Positions 46,457 through 58,247 of a DNA stretch of 64,000 bases are shown one piece after another. The position numbers were made by a program, and so were the translations under genes. Positions within the stretch are counted from its first letter, which is position 1. Each line of letters begins with the position of its first letter. The DNA is from Mangrovibacter yixingensis (lineage in GTDB: Bacteria > Pseudomonadota > Gammaproteobacteria > Enterobacterales > Enterobacteriaceae). The notes beneath the pieces were generated by a model. That model was not told the DNA's origin, did not search any database, and worked only from the letters and a program-made list of their open reading frames with translations. The DNA lies in the NCBI RefSeq assembly GCF_020523985.1, contig NZ_JAIVKM010000001.1, positions 1,488,001-1,552,000 on the forward strand, in the 5' to 3' direction.

Positions 46457-47521
46457 TTATGCAGAGGGTGTATTCGTCTGTTTACTACGTTGCAACGTTG
46501 CACGGACTTCACCAATCAGTTCACGGCGAAAATCGCCCAGTTTGGGTTTGTCATCTATCCAGGGGAGCGGGCGGCATAATTCCATGGTTTTGATTCCTAA
46601 CCGTGCGGTTAATAAGCCAACACCAATTCCCTGAGCTGCTCGTGCAGAAAGGCGTGCTGCCAGGTCCTGAGACATCCAGTCCATCCCTACTTCACGAACC
46701 AGTTCACTAGCCCCGGCGAAAGCGATATTCAGCAGCACCATACGAAACAAGCGAATGCGGCTAAAGTAACCCAATTCTATACCGTACAACCCGGCAATAT
46801 GATTAATCAGCCGAATATTTCGCCAGGCTACGAACGCCATATCAACCAGTGCCAGTGGGCTGACCGCAATCATCAATGAAGACTGAGCAGCTGAACGGCT
46901 GATAGCTTTACGCGCCTGGGTATCAAGCACGGGTTGAACCATTTGCCCGTACAGGGTGATAACTTCTTTATCATTGTGGGTTTCATGTAAGGCGGAGTAC
47001 CAACGCTGCATCGCTGGGTGACGTTGGTCAAGGCCTGCTTTATCGGCCAGCTTTTCACAAAACCCTCGCGCCTTACCAGATGCATGGCTGGTTAACATCT
47101 CGCCCGCTTCATGACGTTCCTCTACCCGCTGACGTAACTTCCATAACCTGCGCCATTCTGTTAGCAGTGAGCCCACACCAGCAACCACAATCAAACCGCC
47201 AGCAGCACAACCGCCCAGACTGATCCAGTCTTCAGTTACCCAGGCATTGTGTGCCCATGTCACACCCTGAGCTACGACACTCACCCCCAAAATAGCCAGC
47301 CCAAGCCCTACCAAACGCCGCCATACGCTTTTTTTGGGTTGCAGTGCGCGAGAAACCAATGCCTCCGCTTGCTGAGAGTCTTCACTGTCCTGTTCATTCA
47401 CAACGACTGGTTCAAAGTTTTCCGCCGCATCAAACATTTTTGCCGGACGCACGGTGGACTCTACTTTCTGCACTGATTTTTCCTCTGAAAAATCAATACG
47501 CGGTTTTATCGGTTCGCTCAT
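46457..47521 (-). CDS. ycjF: YcjF, inner-membrane DUF697 protein
   Basis: A 354-aa protein with two N-terminal membrane helices after a charged cytoplasmic start (about 70-90 and 100-120) and a DUF697 domain that contains further hydrophobic stretches ([25 protein letters not shown]). It is the usual partner of the GTPase YcjX. Its start overlaps the ycjX stop by 4 bp. In other enterobacteria ycjX-ycjF belongs to the PspF-controlled stress regulon. Exact function is unknown. Confidence 0.9.
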   Translation of the reverse strand: MSEPIKPRIDFSEEKSVQKVESTVRPAKMFDAAENFEPVVVNEQDSEDSQQAEALVSRALQPKKSVWRRLVGLGLAILGVSVVAQGVTWAHNAWVTEDWISLGGCAAGGLIVVAGVGSLLTEWRRLWKLRQRVEERHEAGEMLTSHASGKARGFCEKLADKAGLDQRHPAMQRWYSALHETHNDKEVITLYGQMVQPVLDTQARKAISRSAAQSSLMIAVSPLALVDMAFVAWRNIRLINHIAGLYGIELGYFSRIRLFRMVLLNIAFAGASELVREVGMDWMSQDLAARLSARAAQGIGVGLLTARLGIKTMELCRPLPWIDDKPKLGDFRRELIGEVRATLQRSKQTNTPSA

Positions 47522-48915
47522 CGCAGTTTGTCTCCTATCAAGAACTCCATAGCGGCATCCAACCGAATGTGGGGTAACGGGCTATCTATATCCATATTCA
47601 ATGGGCGAAACTCTTCAAAAGAAAAGCCTTGCTGTTCCCAGAATGTATTACCCGGTAAACGTGGTGGAACTTCACCCGGGAAAAAGGTCAGTGGTTTTCC
47701 GTCTGATAAACGGTGACCCTGTAACGCCGGGATTTTTTCACCCTGATAATCCACGAGACCGGCTGTGGTTGCCTGTACAGAAGCCAGGCCCATACACTCC
47801 ATTTTTATTCCTTCAAAGGCCGCATTCTGCCAGGCATCCTGCACCAATTGCTGAAGCAGGCTAACAAGGTTGCCATGCTGATCATGGGTAACATGGTCTG
47901 CTTTGGTTGCAGCAAATAACAGTTTATCAATAACGGGTGAAAACAGCCGCCGGTACAATGTGCGCTGCCCGTAATGGAAGCTCTGCATTAATTGTGTCAG
48001 CGCAAGGCGCATATCATTAAAGGCTTGTGGCCCACTATTTAGGGGTTGCAGGCAATCAACCAGCACAATTTGGCGGTCAAAGCGAATAAAGTGTTCCCGG
48101 TAAAACCCCCGTACAATATGCTGGCAATAATAGTCGTAGCGAGCACGTAACATACCCGCGTTGGTTTGTTTCCCTGCCTGGGTAATGACGTGATCACCGA
48201 CATTATCGACATCAGGCCAGGGGAAAAACTGTAATGCCGGCGCACCCGACATTTCACCGGGTAAGACAAAACGGCCGGGTTGAATAAAATGCAGGCCAGA
48301 TTTTTTACAATGGTGCAAGTAATCAGTCCATGCTGCCGCGATGTCTGCCAGGCGATTTTCATCTGCCGGGGCATTCGGGTCCAGACCTTGTGCCAATGCC
48401 TGCCATTTTGCTGCCATCTCACCTCTGGCACCTTTCAGTAACCCTGTCATTTGGCGTGACCAGGTTGCATAGTCCAGACCCAGCATCGGGAGATCCAGTA
48501 GCCATTCGCCGGGGTAATCCACAATATCGAGATACAGCGTGGCGTTTTCTTTGAAGTGCCGCATAACACTTGCGCCAGAGCGAAAACGCAGTGCCAGCCG
48601 AATTTCGCTAACACCGCGGGTTGGTGTTGGCCATGCGGGTGGGTCGCCATAAAGCTGAGCTATCCCTTCATCGTAGGTAAAACGCGCAATACCCAAATTT
48701 TGTTGCGGTACCCTGCGGGCACCATGCAGACGCCCTTCCCGTGCCGCGTTCAGCAAAGGCAGACGCGCGCCAGTTTGAGTATTGAGTAATTGGTTAACAA
48801 ATGCAGTGATAAAAGCAGTTTTACCGCTACGGCTAAGCCCGGTAACTGCGAGGCGCAAATGCCTGTCTACGCCCCGATTCACCAGAGCCTGGAATTCATT
48901 TTTTATTCGCTTCAT
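47518..48915 (-). CDS. ycjX: YcjX, P-loop GTPase-like protein
   Basis: A 465-aa protein nearly collinear with E. coli YcjX. The N-terminus [24 protein letters not shown] is followed by the Walker [11 protein letters not shown], the switch/Walker B region [15 protein letters not shown], and the base-recognition motif AATKADHV. The YcjX family has been shown to be GTP-binding stress proteins. The ATG at 48915 has AGGAA with suitable spacing; an in-frame codon at 48957 does not. It lies 216 bp after pspD on the same strand and may be co-transcribed from the psp promoter. Confidence 0.92.
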   Translation of the reverse strand: MKRIKNEFQALVNRGVDRHLRLAVTGLSRSGKTAFITAFVNQLLNTQTGARLPLLNAAREGRLHGARRVPQQNLGIARFTYDEGIAQLYGDPPAWPTPTRGVSEIRLALRFRSGASVMRHFKENATLYLDIVDYPGEWLLDLPMLGLDYATWSRQMTGLLKGARGEMAAKWQALAQGLDPNAPADENRLADIAAAWTDYLHHCKKSGLHFIQPGRFVLPGEMSGAPALQFFPWPDVDNVGDHVITQAGKQTNAGMLRARYDYYCQHIVRGFYREHFIRFDRQIVLVDCLQPLNSGPQAFNDMRLALTQLMQSFHYGQRTLYRRLFSPVIDKLLFAATKADHVTHDQHGNLVSLLQQLVQDAWQNAAFEGIKMECMGLASVQATTAGLVDYQGEKIPALQGHRLSDGKPLTFFPGEVPPRLPGNTFWEQQGFSFEEFRPLNMDIDSPLPHIRLDAAMEFLIGDKLR

Positions 48916-49131
48916 AACATTCCTGTTATTGGCCTTTACCTGTATTTTCGCCCCCACGTAAAGGTACCTGAATCACATGTCTGTGGCGCTTACTGCTGTG
49001 TATGAGCATACCAATACATCGGGTATTCGCTCAGATAAAACCGCACGCCAGTTGTAACCTCAGTATATACATGAACACCCTCAGAGCAGGTTACCAGACA
49101 TCATGCCCGCGTAATTTTTAGTATGAATGAC

Positions 49132-49356
49132 TCATAAATCAGAACGATTGTGCCAACGCTGGGTGTACTTTCTCACACCCGTACGCAGTAATGGTTCGAG
49201 AATAACGCCCAATATTAACCTTACGGGTTTGTACGCGACCCGCCGAATAACCAGGCTGGCAACCCCGGCGGGCATAACACGTAGCGCTAAGGTCGCTGCA
49301 AGCATCAACAGCGGTGCCAGGCGGCGGTGACCTGGCACCAAATGTTCGTTTTTCAT
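49132..49356 (-). CDS. pspD: Phage shock protein D
   Basis: 74 aa, similar to E. coli PspD (73 aa) with one membrane-associating hydrophobic stretch, the MPAGVASLVIRRVAYKPVRLILGVILEPLL segment and a basic tail. Its exact role in the phage-shock response is unknown. The start overlaps the pspC stop by 4 bp. pspE, the next gene in E. coli, is absent. Confidence 0.85.
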   Translation of the reverse strand: MKNEHLVPGHRRLAPLLMLAATLALRVMPAGVASLVIRRVAYKPVRLILGVILEPLLRTGVRKYTQRWHNRSDL

Positions 49357-49712
49357 AGCTGACGAAACCGACTACGCAGGGTGAAGGAATCAGAGGTGAT
49401 ATAGCGCTCCATAGATTGCAACCGCCTTTCGCTCTCGCCAAGTAACTGATCCGCCTGCGCCAACAAATAATGGTTGTCCGGCATGGTATCTTGCTCTTCA
49501 GGCAGACTTTCTGGGCGTGGGTCGAGTGCAAACGTTAATACGATATAAGCCACCACCACAAAAAAGAACAGGCCAAAAAATAGCGACAATATTGTTATTG
49601 CCCGCACCAGTTTTACTGGCACGTCGAAGTAATCAGCAATACCGGCACAAACACCTTTTACTATGCCCGCCTGGGGATTACGCCAGAGCTTGCGATTGTG
49701 AAATGTTGCCAT
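49353..49712 (-). CDS. pspC: Phage shock protein C
   Basis: A 119-aa inner-membrane protein with the PspC domain: KLWRNPQAGIVKGVCAGIADYFDVPVKLVRAITIL, a long membrane helix (LFFGLFFFVVVAYIVLTFAL) and a C-terminal leucine-zipper-like region. With PspB it senses envelope damage and recruits PspA, freeing PspF. The ATG at 49712 follows GGAGGG and overlaps the pspB stop (TAATG). Confidence 0.93.
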   Translation of the reverse strand: MATFHNRKLWRNPQAGIVKGVCAGIADYFDVPVKLVRAITILSLFFGLFFFVVVAYIVLTFALDPRPESLPEEQDTMPDNHYLLAQADQLLGESERRLQSMERYITSDSFTLRSRFRQL

Positions 49713-49939
49713 TAACGTTCCCTCCATCCTGGATGTTCTGCATCCAGGATTTGTTCAAGTGCTTGTATCCGGTCCTGCATCCGCTTAGCCTCTCCTGTGA
49801 GTTGTTGCAGGCGTTGTTGCTCATTCTGTGATAAGACACTTTCGCCTTTCTCACGGTTGCTGTAGTGCAACCACAGCCAAATGGGTGCAACAAACAACAT
49901 AAAGATCGTTAACGGAATAGCCAGAAAAAGCGCGCTCAT
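49712..49939 (-). CDS. pspB: Phage shock protein B
   Basis: A 75-aa protein with one N-terminal membrane helix (LFLAIPLTIFMLFVAPIWLWLHY) and a coiled-coil cytoplasmic tail (QRLQQLTGEAKRMQDRIQALEQIL). It acts with PspC as positive regulator of the psp response. Matches E. coli PspB in length and pattern. Confidence 0.94.
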   Translation of the reverse strand: MSALFLAIPLTIFMLFVAPIWLWLHYSNREKGESVLSQNEQQRLQQLTGEAKRMQDRIQALEQILDAEHPGWRER

Positions 49940-49985
49940 TTTTTCTCCTTAACATATGACGCGCACGCAGCATACCTGCGCGCAA

Positions 49986-50657
49986 TTAGGCGTTGGTGTC
50001 CTTGTTCATTTTGGCTTTCAGTGCCGCAATTTGCGCACTGATTTCATCATCGGCCTTCAATTCTGCAAACTCCTGGTCGAGCGTTTTACTTTTGCCAAAC
50101 TGCTGACTTTCTGCTTCGGCTTCCATCTGATCAATACGGCGTTCAAATGCGTCAAAACGCGCCATTGCTTCATCCAGCTTCCCGGTATCAAGTTGGCGAC
50201 GGACATCACGGGATGAAGCGGCTGCCTGGTGGCGCAGAGCCAGAGCTTGTTGGCGGGCACGGGTTTCAGTCAGCTTTTTCTCAAGCTCCCCGATTTCTGT
50301 TTTCATCCGCAGCAATGTTTCATCAATGTGCTCAACTTCATTGTTGAGGCTGCCAACCAAATCTGTCAGTTTCTGTTTTTCTATCAACGCCGCACGAGCG
50401 AGATCTTCTTTTTCTTTCCTGAGCGCCAGTTCAGCTTTTTCCTGCCACTCTTGCTGACGAGCCAGAGCTTGATCAATACGTCGAGTCAGTTGTTTTTTCT
50501 CCGCCAGCGCCCGTGCTGACGTTGAACGAACCTCAACCAGCGTATCTTCCATTTCCTGAATCATCAGGCGAACCAACTTTTGTGGATCTTCAGCTTTTTC
50601 CAGCAGTGAGTTGATATTGGCATTAATGATGTCAGTAAAGCGCGAAAAAATTCCCAT
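49986..50657 (-). CDS. pspA: Phage shock protein A
   Basis: A 223-aa ESCRT-III-like coiled-coil protein. The N-terminal amphipathic helix [19 protein letters not shown] binds membranes; the rest is heptad-rich helices. PspA inhibits PspF in unstressed cells and forms membrane-stabilising scaffolds under stress. A good ribosome-binding site (AGGAGA) precedes the ATG. It is first in the operon, with a sigma-54 promoter upstream. Confidence 0.96.
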   Translation of the reverse strand: MGIFSRFTDIINANINSLLEKAEDPQKLVRLMIQEMEDTLVEVRSTSARALAEKKQLTRRIDQALARQQEWQEKAELALRKEKEDLARAALIEKQKLTDLVGSLNNEVEHIDETLLRMKTEIGELEKKLTETRARQQALALRHQAAASSRDVRRQLDTGKLDEAMARFDAFERRIDQMEAEAESQQFGKSKTLDQEFAELKADDEISAQIAALKAKMNKDTNA

Positions 50658-50774
50658 TGAAATCTCCTTAGCCGGCCAGCCAGAGCTACACCGGTTTTTT
50701 GCATGGCACCTGAGTGATACCCCTTAGCTTGCTATCACTACACGCGATTACGTTTGCTATTACCAATGGGGTAT

Positions 50775-50791
50775 TACAAGTTGCGTGCCAA
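50775..50791 (-). promoter_or_regulatory. Sigma-54 promoter of the psp operon
   Basis: Read on the minus strand the sequence is TTGGCAC-GCAAC-TTGTA, a close match to TGGCAC-N5-TTGCA, and is nearly the same as the E. coli pspA promoter. It lies about 120 bp upstream of pspA. PspF upstream activating sites should lie between here and 50880. Confidence 0.85.
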
Positions 50792-50889
50792 GTTTTTAAT
50801 CATTTGAAATAAATGACTTTTATGAGTTTTACCTGTAGGGAAAACCTGGCTATAGTGGTTAGATACACCATTAAATAGTGAATTTAACC

Positions 50890-51879
50890 ATGATGAATGA
50901 CAAAGATAATCTGGTTGGTGAGGCAAATAACTTTCTGGAAGTACTGGAACATGCCTCCCGCCTTGCTCAATTGAATAAACCCGTTCTGGTGGTGGGTGAA
51001 CGGGGAACGGGCAAAGAGCTGGTAGCACATCGTATTCACTATTTGTCACCTCGGTGGCAAGGTCCTTTTGTTTCACTCAATTGTTCTGCACTGAATGAAA
51101 ATTTACTGGATTCGGAGCTTTTTGGGCACGAAGCTGGGGCATTTACCGGAGCACAGAAACGCCACCCGGGAAGGTTTGAACGTGCTGAAGGTGGCACACT
51201 CTTTCTGGATGAACTGGCTACAGCACCCATGCAGGTTCAGGAAAAACTGTTGCGCGTTATTGAATACGGGGAGCTTGAGCGTGTGGGTGGAACTCAGCCA
51301 TTAAAAGTGGATGTCAGACTAGTTTGCGCAACTAATGCCGATTTGCCTGCCATGGCGGACAACGGTCAATTCAGAGCCGACCTGCTCGACAGGCTGGCAT
51401 TTGATGTGGTTACGTTACCGCCCCTGCGCGAGCGGCAGCCTGATATTTTATTGCTTGCCCAACACTTCGCTATTCATATGTGCCGTGAAATGGGGTTGCC
51501 TCTTTTCACTGGTTTTAGTGAGCAGGCTGAAGCGCAATTGCTGGCCTGGCCGTGGCCTGGCAATATTCGTGAGTTAAAAAATGTTGTTGAACGGTCAGTT
51601 TACCGCCATGGGCCAGACCCGGACGTGTTGGAAAATATAGTTTTTAACCCCTTTTCTCCAGAAAAACAGCAATCTGTTGGCGATGAACCACTCCCATTAC
51701 CAGACAGTTCCATGCCGGTGTTACCTGTGGATTTAAGAGCCTTTCAGTTACAACAAGAAAAAAACTTAGTTGAAGCCAGCCTGCAAAAAACCCGATTTAA
51801 CCAAAAAATGGCGGCAGAACAGTTGGGATTAACCTATCACCAGTTGCGTGCTTTGCTCAAAAAACACCAGATTCATTGA
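50890..51879 (+). CDS. pspF: Psp operon transcriptional activator PspF
   Basis: A 329-aa sigma-54 enhancer-binding protein without an N-terminal receiver, as in E. coli. AAA+ motifs: Walker A GERGTGKE, the sigma-54-contacting GAFTGA (in [19 protein letters not shown]), Walker [11 protein letters not shown], arginine-finger region FRADLLDRL, and a C-terminal Fis-type HTH ([23 protein letters not shown]). It is held inactive by PspA. It is divergent from pspA. ATGs at 50890 and 50893 are both possible; a GTG at 50878 is less likely. Confidence 0.95.
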   Translation: MMNDKDNLVGEANNFLEVLEHASRLAQLNKPVLVVGERGTGKELVAHRIHYLSPRWQGPFVSLNCSALNENLLDSELFGHEAGAFTGAQKRHPGRFERAEGGTLFLDELATAPMQVQEKLLRVIEYGELERVGGTQPLKVDVRLVCATNADLPAMADNGQFRADLLDRLAFDVVTLPPLRERQPDILLLAQHFAIHMCREMGLPLFTGFSEQAEAQLLAWPWPGNIRELKNVVERSVYRHGPDPDVLENIVFNPFSPEKQQSVGDEPLPLPDSSMPVLPVDLRAFQLQQEKNLVEASLQKTRFNQKMAAEQLGLTYHQLRALLKKHQIH

Positions 51880-51977
51880 CCAGGTGATTATATTTACAGC
51901 AAACATCCCGACATTTTTTGGGATGGCGATAAGAGTGCGATACACTTAAGTTATTGGTTATCGTCACTCAAAAAAAT

Positions 51978-53615
51978 ATGCGCTCATTTCTCGTTTCATT
52001 GCTGGCCTTGCTGGGTTCTTTTAGCAGCACAGCTTATGCTACGTCACACGACTCACCGCCGGATATTCGCCAGAGCGGTTTTGTCTATTGTGCTAATGGT
52101 CAGGTTAATACCTTTAATCCGCAAAAAGTTAGTGAAGGTTTAACGGTAGATACCCTTGCAGCTCAGCTCTATGACCGGTTACTTGATGTAGACCCTTACA
52201 CATACCGGCTGGTGCCAGAACTCGCACAAAGCTGGGAAGTTCTTGATAATGGAGCCACTTTCCGCTTCCACTTGCGCCACGATGTCGCTTTTCAAACGAC
52301 TGAATGGTTTACACCAACCCGCAACTTCAATGCTGATGATGTGGTGTTTACGTTCAAACGTATCTTTGACAAGAATGACGCCTGGCACAATGTCAACGGC
52401 GACAATTACCCCTATTTCGATAGTCTCCAGTTCGCCGATACAATTGAGAGTATCCGCAAGCTGGATAATTACACGGTTGAGTTTCGCCTTAAACGCCCCG
52501 ATGCCTCTTTCTTATGGCACCTTGCCACACACTACGCTTCTGTTATGTCGGCGGAATATGCCCACAAGCTGGAAAATGCGGGTAAGCAGGAGTTAATTGA
52601 CCGGCTACCAGTAGGAACCGGGCCATTTAAACTCACCGAATATCGCTCCGGGCAATTTATCCGCCTGGCGCGGCATGAACATTATTGGCGTGGCGAGCCG
52701 AAAATGCCGCAAGTTGTTATTGATATGGGCGCAGGTGGTACCGGGCGTATGTCACGGTTACTCACTGGTGAGTGCGATGTTCTGGCCTGGCCCGCTGCCA
52801 GCCAGTTGACCATTTTGCGTGATGACCCGCGTCTACGTTTGACATTAAGGCCTGGGATGAATATTGCGTTCCTGGCATTTAATACCAACAAGCCACCGCT
52901 GAATAACCCAGCGGTTCGCCATGCGCTGTCGCTCGCTATTAATAACCAACGTCTGATGCAGTCCATTTACTATGGCACTGCGGAAACTGCTGCTTCAATT
53001 TTGCCACGTGCCTCCTGGGCCTATGACGGTGGGTCCAAAATTACGGAATACAACCCGGAAAAATCGCGTCAACAACTAGAGGCACTGGGAATTAAAAATC
53101 TGACATTACAGCTTTGGGTGCCGACCAGTTCGCAACCCTGGAACCCCAGCCCACTAAAAACAGCCGAGCTTATCCAGGCGGATATGGCCCAGGTGGGTGT
53201 CAACGTCGTTATTCGTTCCGTTGAGGGGCGTTTTCAGGAAGCCCGGTTGATGGATATGAGCCATGACCTGACACTAACTGGCTGGGCAACAGACAGTAAT
53301 GACCCGGACAGTTTTTTCCGCCCATTGCTGAGTTGCGCGGCAAGCCGCTCACAAACAAACTTCTCACACTGGTGTGACCGGGATTTTGATGCTGTTTTAC
53401 AACAAGCGCTGGACTCCCCACAGCTTTCATCACGTATTGAAGCTTATCACCATGCTCAGCAGATTCTCGCACAGGAGCTTCCGGTTCTCCCTCTGGCGTC
53501 TTCGTTGCGTTTGCAGGCATACCGGTATGACATGAAAGGTCTGGTGCTTAGTCCGTTTGGTAGTGCTTCATTCGCAGGTGTCTGGCGTGAAACGCCTGAG
53601 GCGAAAAAACCATGA
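51978..53615 (+). CDS. sapA: SapA, periplasmic peptide-binding protein
   Basis: A 545-aa family-5 binding protein with a signal peptide ([21 protein letters not shown]). It matches E. coli SapA over its length, for example [38 protein letters not shown] and the ending [21 protein letters not shown]. SapA contributes to resistance to antimicrobial peptides in several pathogens. The ATG at 51978 begins the signal peptide; an in-frame TTG at 51954 would make the leader abnormal. No clear Shine-Dalgarno is seen. It is first in sapABCDF. Confidence 0.93.
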   Translation: MRSFLVSLLALLGSFSSTAYATSHDSPPDIRQSGFVYCANGQVNTFNPQKVSEGLTVDTLAAQLYDRLLDVDPYTYRLVPELAQSWEVLDNGATFRFHLRHDVAFQTTEWFTPTRNFNADDVVFTFKRIFDKNDAWHNVNGDNYPYFDSLQFADTIESIRKLDNYTVEFRLKRPDASFLWHLATHYASVMSAEYAHKLENAGKQELIDRLPVGTGPFKLTEYRSGQFIRLARHEHYWRGEPKMPQVVIDMGAGGTGRMSRLLTGECDVLAWPAASQLTILRDDPRLRLTLRPGMNIAFLAFNTNKPPLNNPAVRHALSLAINNQRLMQSIYYGTAETAASILPRASWAYDGGSKITEYNPEKSRQQLEALGIKNLTLQLWVPTSSQPWNPSPLKTAELIQADMAQVGVNVVIRSVEGRFQEARLMDMSHDLTLTGWATDSNDPDSFFRPLLSCAASRSQTNFSHWCDRDFDAVLQQALDSPQLSSRIEAYHHAQQILAQELPVLPLASSLRLQAYRYDMKGLVLSPFGSASFAGVWRETPEAKKP

Positions 53616-54577
53616 TTATTTTTACATTACGCCGCTTGCTATTACTGCTGGTCACCCTGTTTATGCTCTCTTTTGTAGGGTTCAGCCTTAGCTATTTTAC
53701 CCCTCATGCACCACTACAAGGTGCCTCTGTTTGGAATGCGTGGATGTTTTGGTTCAACAGCCTTATCCACTGGGATTTTGGTGTATCAAGCATTAATGGT
53801 CAGTCTATTAATGAACAGCTTGCAGAGGTTTTCCCGGCTACGCTGGAGTTATGTATTCTGTCATTCGGTTTGGCACTGGTGATAGGCATCCCACTGGGAA
53901 TGCTGGCAGGTATAACCCGGTATAAATGGCAGGATAATGTCATTTCAACTCTGGCGTTGGTAGGGTTCTCCATTCCCGTATTCTGGCTTGCACTTTTGCT
54001 GACGTTATTTTTCTCCCTCACCTTAGGCTGGTTCCCTGTATCAGGAAGGATAGATTTACTCTATCAAGTAAAGGATGTGACAGGTTTCGCGTTGATTGAT
54101 GCCTGGCTGTCGGATTCCCCTTACCGCAATCAAATGATTATGAGTGTTTTACGCCATATGGTATTGCCAGTAGCGACTTTAACGCTTGCCCCCACAACAG
54201 AAGTGATACGTTTAATGCGCATCAGCACGGTAGAAGTATTTGATACCAATTATATTAAAGCGGCTGCAACCCGCGGGGTATCGCGGTTTACCGTGTTGCA
54301 TCGCCATGTGCTGCATAATGCCCTTCCCCCGGTGATTCCACGCCTTGGGTTGCAATTCTCCACTATGTTAACGCTTGCCATGATAACTGAGGTGGTGTTC
54401 AGTTGGCCCGGTCTTGGGCGCTGGCTGGTTAACGCGATTCGCCAGCAAGACTACGCTGCCATTTCTGCAGGCGTGATGGTCATTGGTTCGTTAGTTATCA
54501 TCGTAAACGTTGTTTCCGATATTTTGGGAGCGCTGGCCAACCCATTGAAACATAAGGAATGGTATGCCCTACGATAA
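53612..54577 (+). CDS. sapB: SapB, ABC transporter permease
   Basis: A 321-aa permease with six membrane helices and the family's EAA loop (about [33 protein letters not shown]). With SapC it forms the channel; in E. coli SapBCDF acts in putrescine export and supports Trk potassium uptake. The start overlaps the sapA stop by 4 bp. Confidence 0.94.
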   Translation: MIIFTLRRLLLLLVTLFMLSFVGFSLSYFTPHAPLQGASVWNAWMFWFNSLIHWDFGVSSINGQSINEQLAEVFPATLELCILSFGLALVIGIPLGMLAGITRYKWQDNVISTLALVGFSIPVFWLALLLTLFFSLTLGWFPVSGRIDLLYQVKDVTGFALIDAWLSDSPYRNQMIMSVLRHMVLPVATLTLAPTTEVIRLMRISTVEVFDTNYIKAAATRGVSRFTVLHRHVLHNALPPVIPRLGLQFSTMLTLAMITEVVFSWPGLGRWLVNAIRQQDYAAISAGVMVIGSLVIIVNVVSDILGALANPLKHKEWYALR

Positions 54578-55454
54578 TGTTTACAGCGAAAAGCGACCAC
54601 CGGGCCCATTGTTGATTACCTGGCGTAAATTCTATGGTGACACACCGGCTATGATTGGGTTGTACGGCTGCGGTGCATTATTGCTGCTGTGCCTGTTCGG
54701 CCATATATTTGCCCCGTATGGTATTGACCAACAGTTTCTTGGTTACCAGTTGCTGCCACCGTCCTGGTCTCGCTATGGTGATGTTTCCTTCTTTCTGGGT
54801 ACTGATGATTTAGGGCGAGATGTATTGAGCCGGTTACTCAGTGGTGCATTACCCACGGTAGGAGGTGCCTTTGTTGTCACCCTGGCAGCAACAATTTTCG
54901 GTTTGTTCATGGGTGTATTTGCCGGTTCAACTCATGGCCTGCGGTCTGCTGCACTTAACCATATTCTTGACACTTTGCTGTCTATTCCTTCATTGCTATT
55001 GGCAATTATTGTTGTTGCTTTTGCCGGGCCGCACCTCGCTCATGCCATGTTTGCAGTTTGGCTGGCTTTATTACCACGTATGGTGCGCTCTGTTTATCTG
55101 CTGGTACATGATGAACTGGAAAAAGAGTATGTCATTGCTACAAGGCTTGATGGTGCTTCTACACTGAATATTCTGGTTTACTCGATTTTGCCAAATATAG
55201 CAGCAGGCCTGGTTGGGGAAATTACTCGTGCTTTTTCTATTGCGATACTGGATATCGCCGCACTCGGTTTTCTTGACCTTGGAGCGCAGCTTCCCTCGCC
55301 TGAATGGGGAGCCATGTTGGGTGATGCACTCGAATTGATCTATGTTGCTCCCTGGACCGTGATGCTGCCCGGCGCTGCTATCATGATAAGTGTCCTGTTA
55401 ATTAACCTGCTGGGTGATGGTATTCGCCGCGCAATCATCTCAGGGGTGGAATAA
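54564..55454 (+). CDS. sapC: SapC, ABC transporter permease
   Basis: A 296-aa permease of the DppC/OppC type with an N-terminal OppC-like helix, [23 protein letters not shown], and the EAA loop [26 protein letters not shown]. It overlaps sapB by 14 bp and sapD by 1 bp (the sapC stop and sapD start share a base), indicating tight coupling. Confidence 0.94.
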   Translation: MPYDNVYSEKRPPGPLLITWRKFYGDTPAMIGLYGCGALLLLCLFGHIFAPYGIDQQFLGYQLLPPSWSRYGDVSFFLGTDDLGRDVLSRLLSGALPTVGGAFVVTLAATIFGLFMGVFAGSTHGLRSAALNHILDTLLSIPSLLLAIIVVAFAGPHLAHAMFAVWLALLPRMVRSVYLLVHDELEKEYVIATRLDGASTLNILVYSILPNIAAGLVGEITRAFSIAILDIAALGFLDLGAQLPSPEWGAMLGDALELIYVAPWTVMLPGAAIMISVLLINLLGDGIRRAIISGVE

Positions 55455-56446
55455 TGCCATTATTGGATATACGTAATCTCACCATTGAATTCAAAACCAA
55501 CGAAGGCTGGGTTAAAGCCGTAGACCGGGTAAGTCTAACGCTCAACGAGGGCGATGTTCGTGGTTTAGTTGGTGAGTCTGGTTCTGGTAAGAGCTTAATT
55601 GCTAAAGCTTTGTGTGGTGTAACTAAAGATAACTGGCGTGTTACGGCTGACCGTATGCGCTTTAATGATATTGATTTGATGCGCCTGTCGACGAGAGAGC
55701 GTAGAAAGCTTATTGGCCACAATGTTTCAATGATCTTTCAGGAACCGCAATCCTGCCTTGATCCTTCAGAATCTATTGGCCGCCAATTGATGCAAAATAT
55801 TCCCCGCTGGACCTGGAAAGGCCGTTGGTGGAAACGGTTTGGCTGGCGTAAACGTCGGGCTATTGAGTTACTTCACCGCGTTGGCATTAAAGATCATAAA
55901 GACGTCATGCGCAGCTATCCGTATGAGCTGACTGAAGGTGAATGCCAGAAAGTCATGATTGCCATTGCTCTGGCAAACCAACCCAGATTGCTTATCGCAG
56001 ATGAACCAACCAATGCGATGGAACCTACAACACAGGCACAAATTTTTCGTCTGCTGAGCCGGCTCAACCAAAATAACAATACGACCATTCTCTTGATTAG
56101 CCATGACCTGCAGATGCTTAGCCAATGGACAGACCGTATCATTGTGATGTATTGCGGGCAGACGGTGGAGTCAGCCCCCAGCGATGAATTAATTTCGATG
56201 CCGTACCATCCTTATACTCAGGCACTGATTCGCGCCATTCCTGATTTTGGGAGCGCAATGCCGCACAAAAGCCGTCTTAATACTCTGCCAGGTGCTATTC
56301 CGTTGCTTGAACACCTGCCCATTGGCTGCCGTCTTGGGCCACGTTGCCCATATGCTCAGCGTGAATGTATAGAAACCCCTCGCCTGACAGGTGCCCGCAG
56401 CCGCCAGTACGCATGCCATTTCCCGTTAAACATGGAGAGCCAGTAA
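55454..56446 (+). CDS. sapD: SapD, ABC transporter ATPase
   Basis: A 330-aa ATPase of the Opp/Dpp type. Walker A GESGSGKS (about 40-47), Walker [10 protein letters not shown]-loop LLISHDLQ, and the C-terminal oligopeptide-transporter extension with Cys motifs ([15 protein letters not shown]). The signature motif reads LTEGE in place of LSGGQ, which is also true of E. coli SapD. Pairs with SapF. Confidence 0.94.
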   Translation: MPLLDIRNLTIEFKTNEGWVKAVDRVSLTLNEGDVRGLVGESGSGKSLIAKALCGVTKDNWRVTADRMRFNDIDLMRLSTRERRKLIGHNVSMIFQEPQSCLDPSESIGRQLMQNIPRWTWKGRWWKRFGWRKRRAIELLHRVGIKDHKDVMRSYPYELTEGECQKVMIAIALANQPRLLIADEPTNAMEPTTQAQIFRLLSRLNQNNNTTILLISHDLQMLSQWTDRIIVMYCGQTVESAPSDELISMPYHPYTQALIRAIPDFGSAMPHKSRLNTLPGAIPLLEHLPIGCRLGPRCPYAQRECIETPRLTGARSRQYACHFPLNMESQ

Positions 56447-56448
56447 TC

Positions 56449-57258
56449 ATGGTGGAAACATTACTCGAAGTCAGAAACCTGAGTAAAACCTTCCGCTATC
56501 GCACAGGAATGTTTCATCGGCAACTGGTTGAAGCTGTTAAACCGCTTAGTTTCATGCTCCGTGAGCGGCAAACTCTGGCAATTATTGGTGAAAATGGTTC
56601 GGGAAAATCCACACTGGCCAAAATGCTGGCCGGAATGGTTCCTCCGAGCGCAGGTGAAATCGTCATTAATGACCACCCTCTGCATTACGGTGATTATGCG
56701 TGGAGATGCCAGCAAATACGCATGATCTTTCAGGATCCAACAACGGCACTTAACCCACGCCAGCGGGTTTCTCAAATACTCGATTTTCCGTTACGCCTGA
56801 ATACCGAGTTAGAACCAGAAGAACGCCGTAAACAGATTGTTGACACATTGCGTATGGTTGGGCTGCTTGCGGATCATGCAAGCTATTACCCGCATATGCT
56901 CGCGCCTGGGCAAAAACAGCGTTTGGGTCTTGCCAGAGCGTTGATCCTCAGGCCTAAAGTGATTATTGCCGACGAGGCACTGGCAGCACTGGACATGTCT
57001 ATGCGTTCCCAGTTGATCAATCTGATGCTGGAACTCCAGGAAAAACAAGGTATTTCATATATCTATGTAACTCAGCATATTGGTATGATGAAGCATATCA
57101 GTGATCAAGTTATGGTAATGCAACAAGGTGAGGTCGTTGAGCGCGGCAGCACTGCAGATGTTCTCGCATCTCCATTGCATGAACTCACTCGACGTCTTAT
57201 CAACAGCCACTTTGGCGAAGCCCTGACAGCTGATGCCTGGCGTAAAGATAACAAATAA
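56449..57258 (+). CDS. sapF: SapF, ABC transporter ATPase
   Basis: A 269-aa ATPase. Walker A GENGSGKST, signature LAPGQKQRLGLARAL (again not the canonical LSGGQ), Walker B VIIADEAL, and H-loop in VTQHIGMM. It matches E. coli SapF (268 aa) closely. The open frame extends to 56365 inside sapD, but the ATG at 56449 lies 2 nt after the sapD stop and fits the E. coli start. Confidence 0.94.
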   Translation: MVETLLEVRNLSKTFRYRTGMFHRQLVEAVKPLSFMLRERQTLAIIGENGSGKSTLAKMLAGMVPPSAGEIVINDHPLHYGDYAWRCQQIRMIFQDPTTALNPRQRVSQILDFPLRLNTELEPEERRKQIVDTLRMVGLLADHASYYPHMLAPGQKQRLGLARALILRPKVIIADEALAALDMSMRSQLINLMLELQEKQGISYIYVTQHIGMMKHISDQVMVMQQGEVVERGSTADVLASPLHELTRRLINSHFGEALTADAWRKDNK

Positions 57259-57329
57259 GCGATGTAAGTTTTCTTGCTGTTCTGTGGAGCCCAGTCAAAA
57301 TTGAGTGCCATAAGCGCAGATGAATGGGC

Positions 57330-57335
57330 TATAAT
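57330..57335 (+). promoter_or_regulatory. Probable fabI -10 box
   Basis: A consensus TATAAT lies 86 bp before the fabI start in an AT-rich leader. No convincing -35 is found at 17 bp, so this is tentative. Confidence 0.45.
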
Positions 57336-57420
57336 TCTCGGTTGATTTGATAACTGCAAAAATTGCCTTTAATAATTTGAATTTAAAAGCAAATAAGTAC
57401 TGACAATAAGGATTAAAACT

Positions 57421-58209
57421 ATGGGTTTTCTTTCCGGTAAGCGCATTCTGGTTACTGGCCTTGCCAGCAACCGCTCCATCGCCTACGGTATTGCTCAGGC
57501 TATGCATCGTGAAGGTGCTGAGCTTGCTTTCACTTACCAGACTGACAAACTGAAAGGCCGCGTAGAAGAATTTGCTGCCAGCTTCGGTTCCAGCATCGTA
57601 CTACAGTGTGATGTTGCTGAAGATGCCAGTATCGACAGCATGTTTGCCGAATTGGGTAACGCCTGGCCAAAATTCGATGGTTTTGTGCACTCTATTGGTT
57701 TTGCTCCGGCAGATCAGTTAGATGGTGACTACGTTAATGCCGTTACCCGTGACGGTTTTAAAATTGCTCATGACATCAGTGCTTATAGCTTCGTTGCGAT
57801 GGCTAAATCCTGCCGTAAGATGCTTAATCCGGGCTCAGCATTGTTGACTCTGTCTTATCTGGGTGCAGAACGCGCTATACCTAACTACAACGTCATGGGG
57901 CTTGCAAAAGCATCACTGGAAGCAAATGTTCGTTACATGGCGAATGCAATGGGCCCGGAAGGTGTGCGTGTCAATGCCATTTCTGCTGGCCCAATTCGTA
58001 CCCTGGCGGCCTCGGGTATCAAAGATTTCCGTAAAATGCTGGCGCATTGTGAAGCGGTCACTCCTATTCGCCGTACCGTTACTATCGAAGACGTGGGTAA
58101 TACCGCAGCCTTCCTGTGCGCAGACCTGTCTGCTGGGATCTCTGGCGAAATTGTCCACGTTGATGGCGGTTTCAGCATTGCCGCAATGAACGAGCTTGAA
58201 CTGAAATAA
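57421..58209 (+). CDS. fabI: Enoyl-[acyl-carrier-protein] reductase (NADH) FabI
   Basis: 262 aa, the length of E. coli FabI. It performs the last step of each fatty-acid elongation cycle and is the target of triclosan. SDR features: [16 protein letters not shown]-binding motif, Gly93 in HSIGFAP, catalytic Tyr146 and Tyr156 and Lys163 ([20 protein letters not shown]). AAGGA precedes the ATG. Gly93 is the wild-type residue for triclosan sensitivity. It provides acyl-ACP flux, from which RpfF (downstream) would draw. Confidence 0.97.
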   Translation: MGFLSGKRILVTGLASNRSIAYGIAQAMHREGAELAFTYQTDKLKGRVEEFAASFGSSIVLQCDVAEDASIDSMFAELGNAWPKFDGFVHSIGFAPADQLDGDYVNAVTRDGFKIAHDISAYSFVAMAKSCRKMLNPGSALLTLSYLGAERAIPNYNVMGLAKASLEANVRYMANAMGPEGVRVNAISAGPIRTLAASGIKDFRKMLAHCEAVTPIRRTVTIEDVGNTAAFLCADLSAGISGEIVHVDGGFSIAAMNELELK

Positions 58210-58247
58210 CCCTTTTGGGTGTTTTTCGTTCAATTTAAAAGAGCAGT

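Noticed and set aside
56890-56970. SapF and SapD as defective ATPases because they lack LSGGQ
   Set aside because: E. coli SapD and SapF have the same variant signatures, so this is a family trait and not decay.
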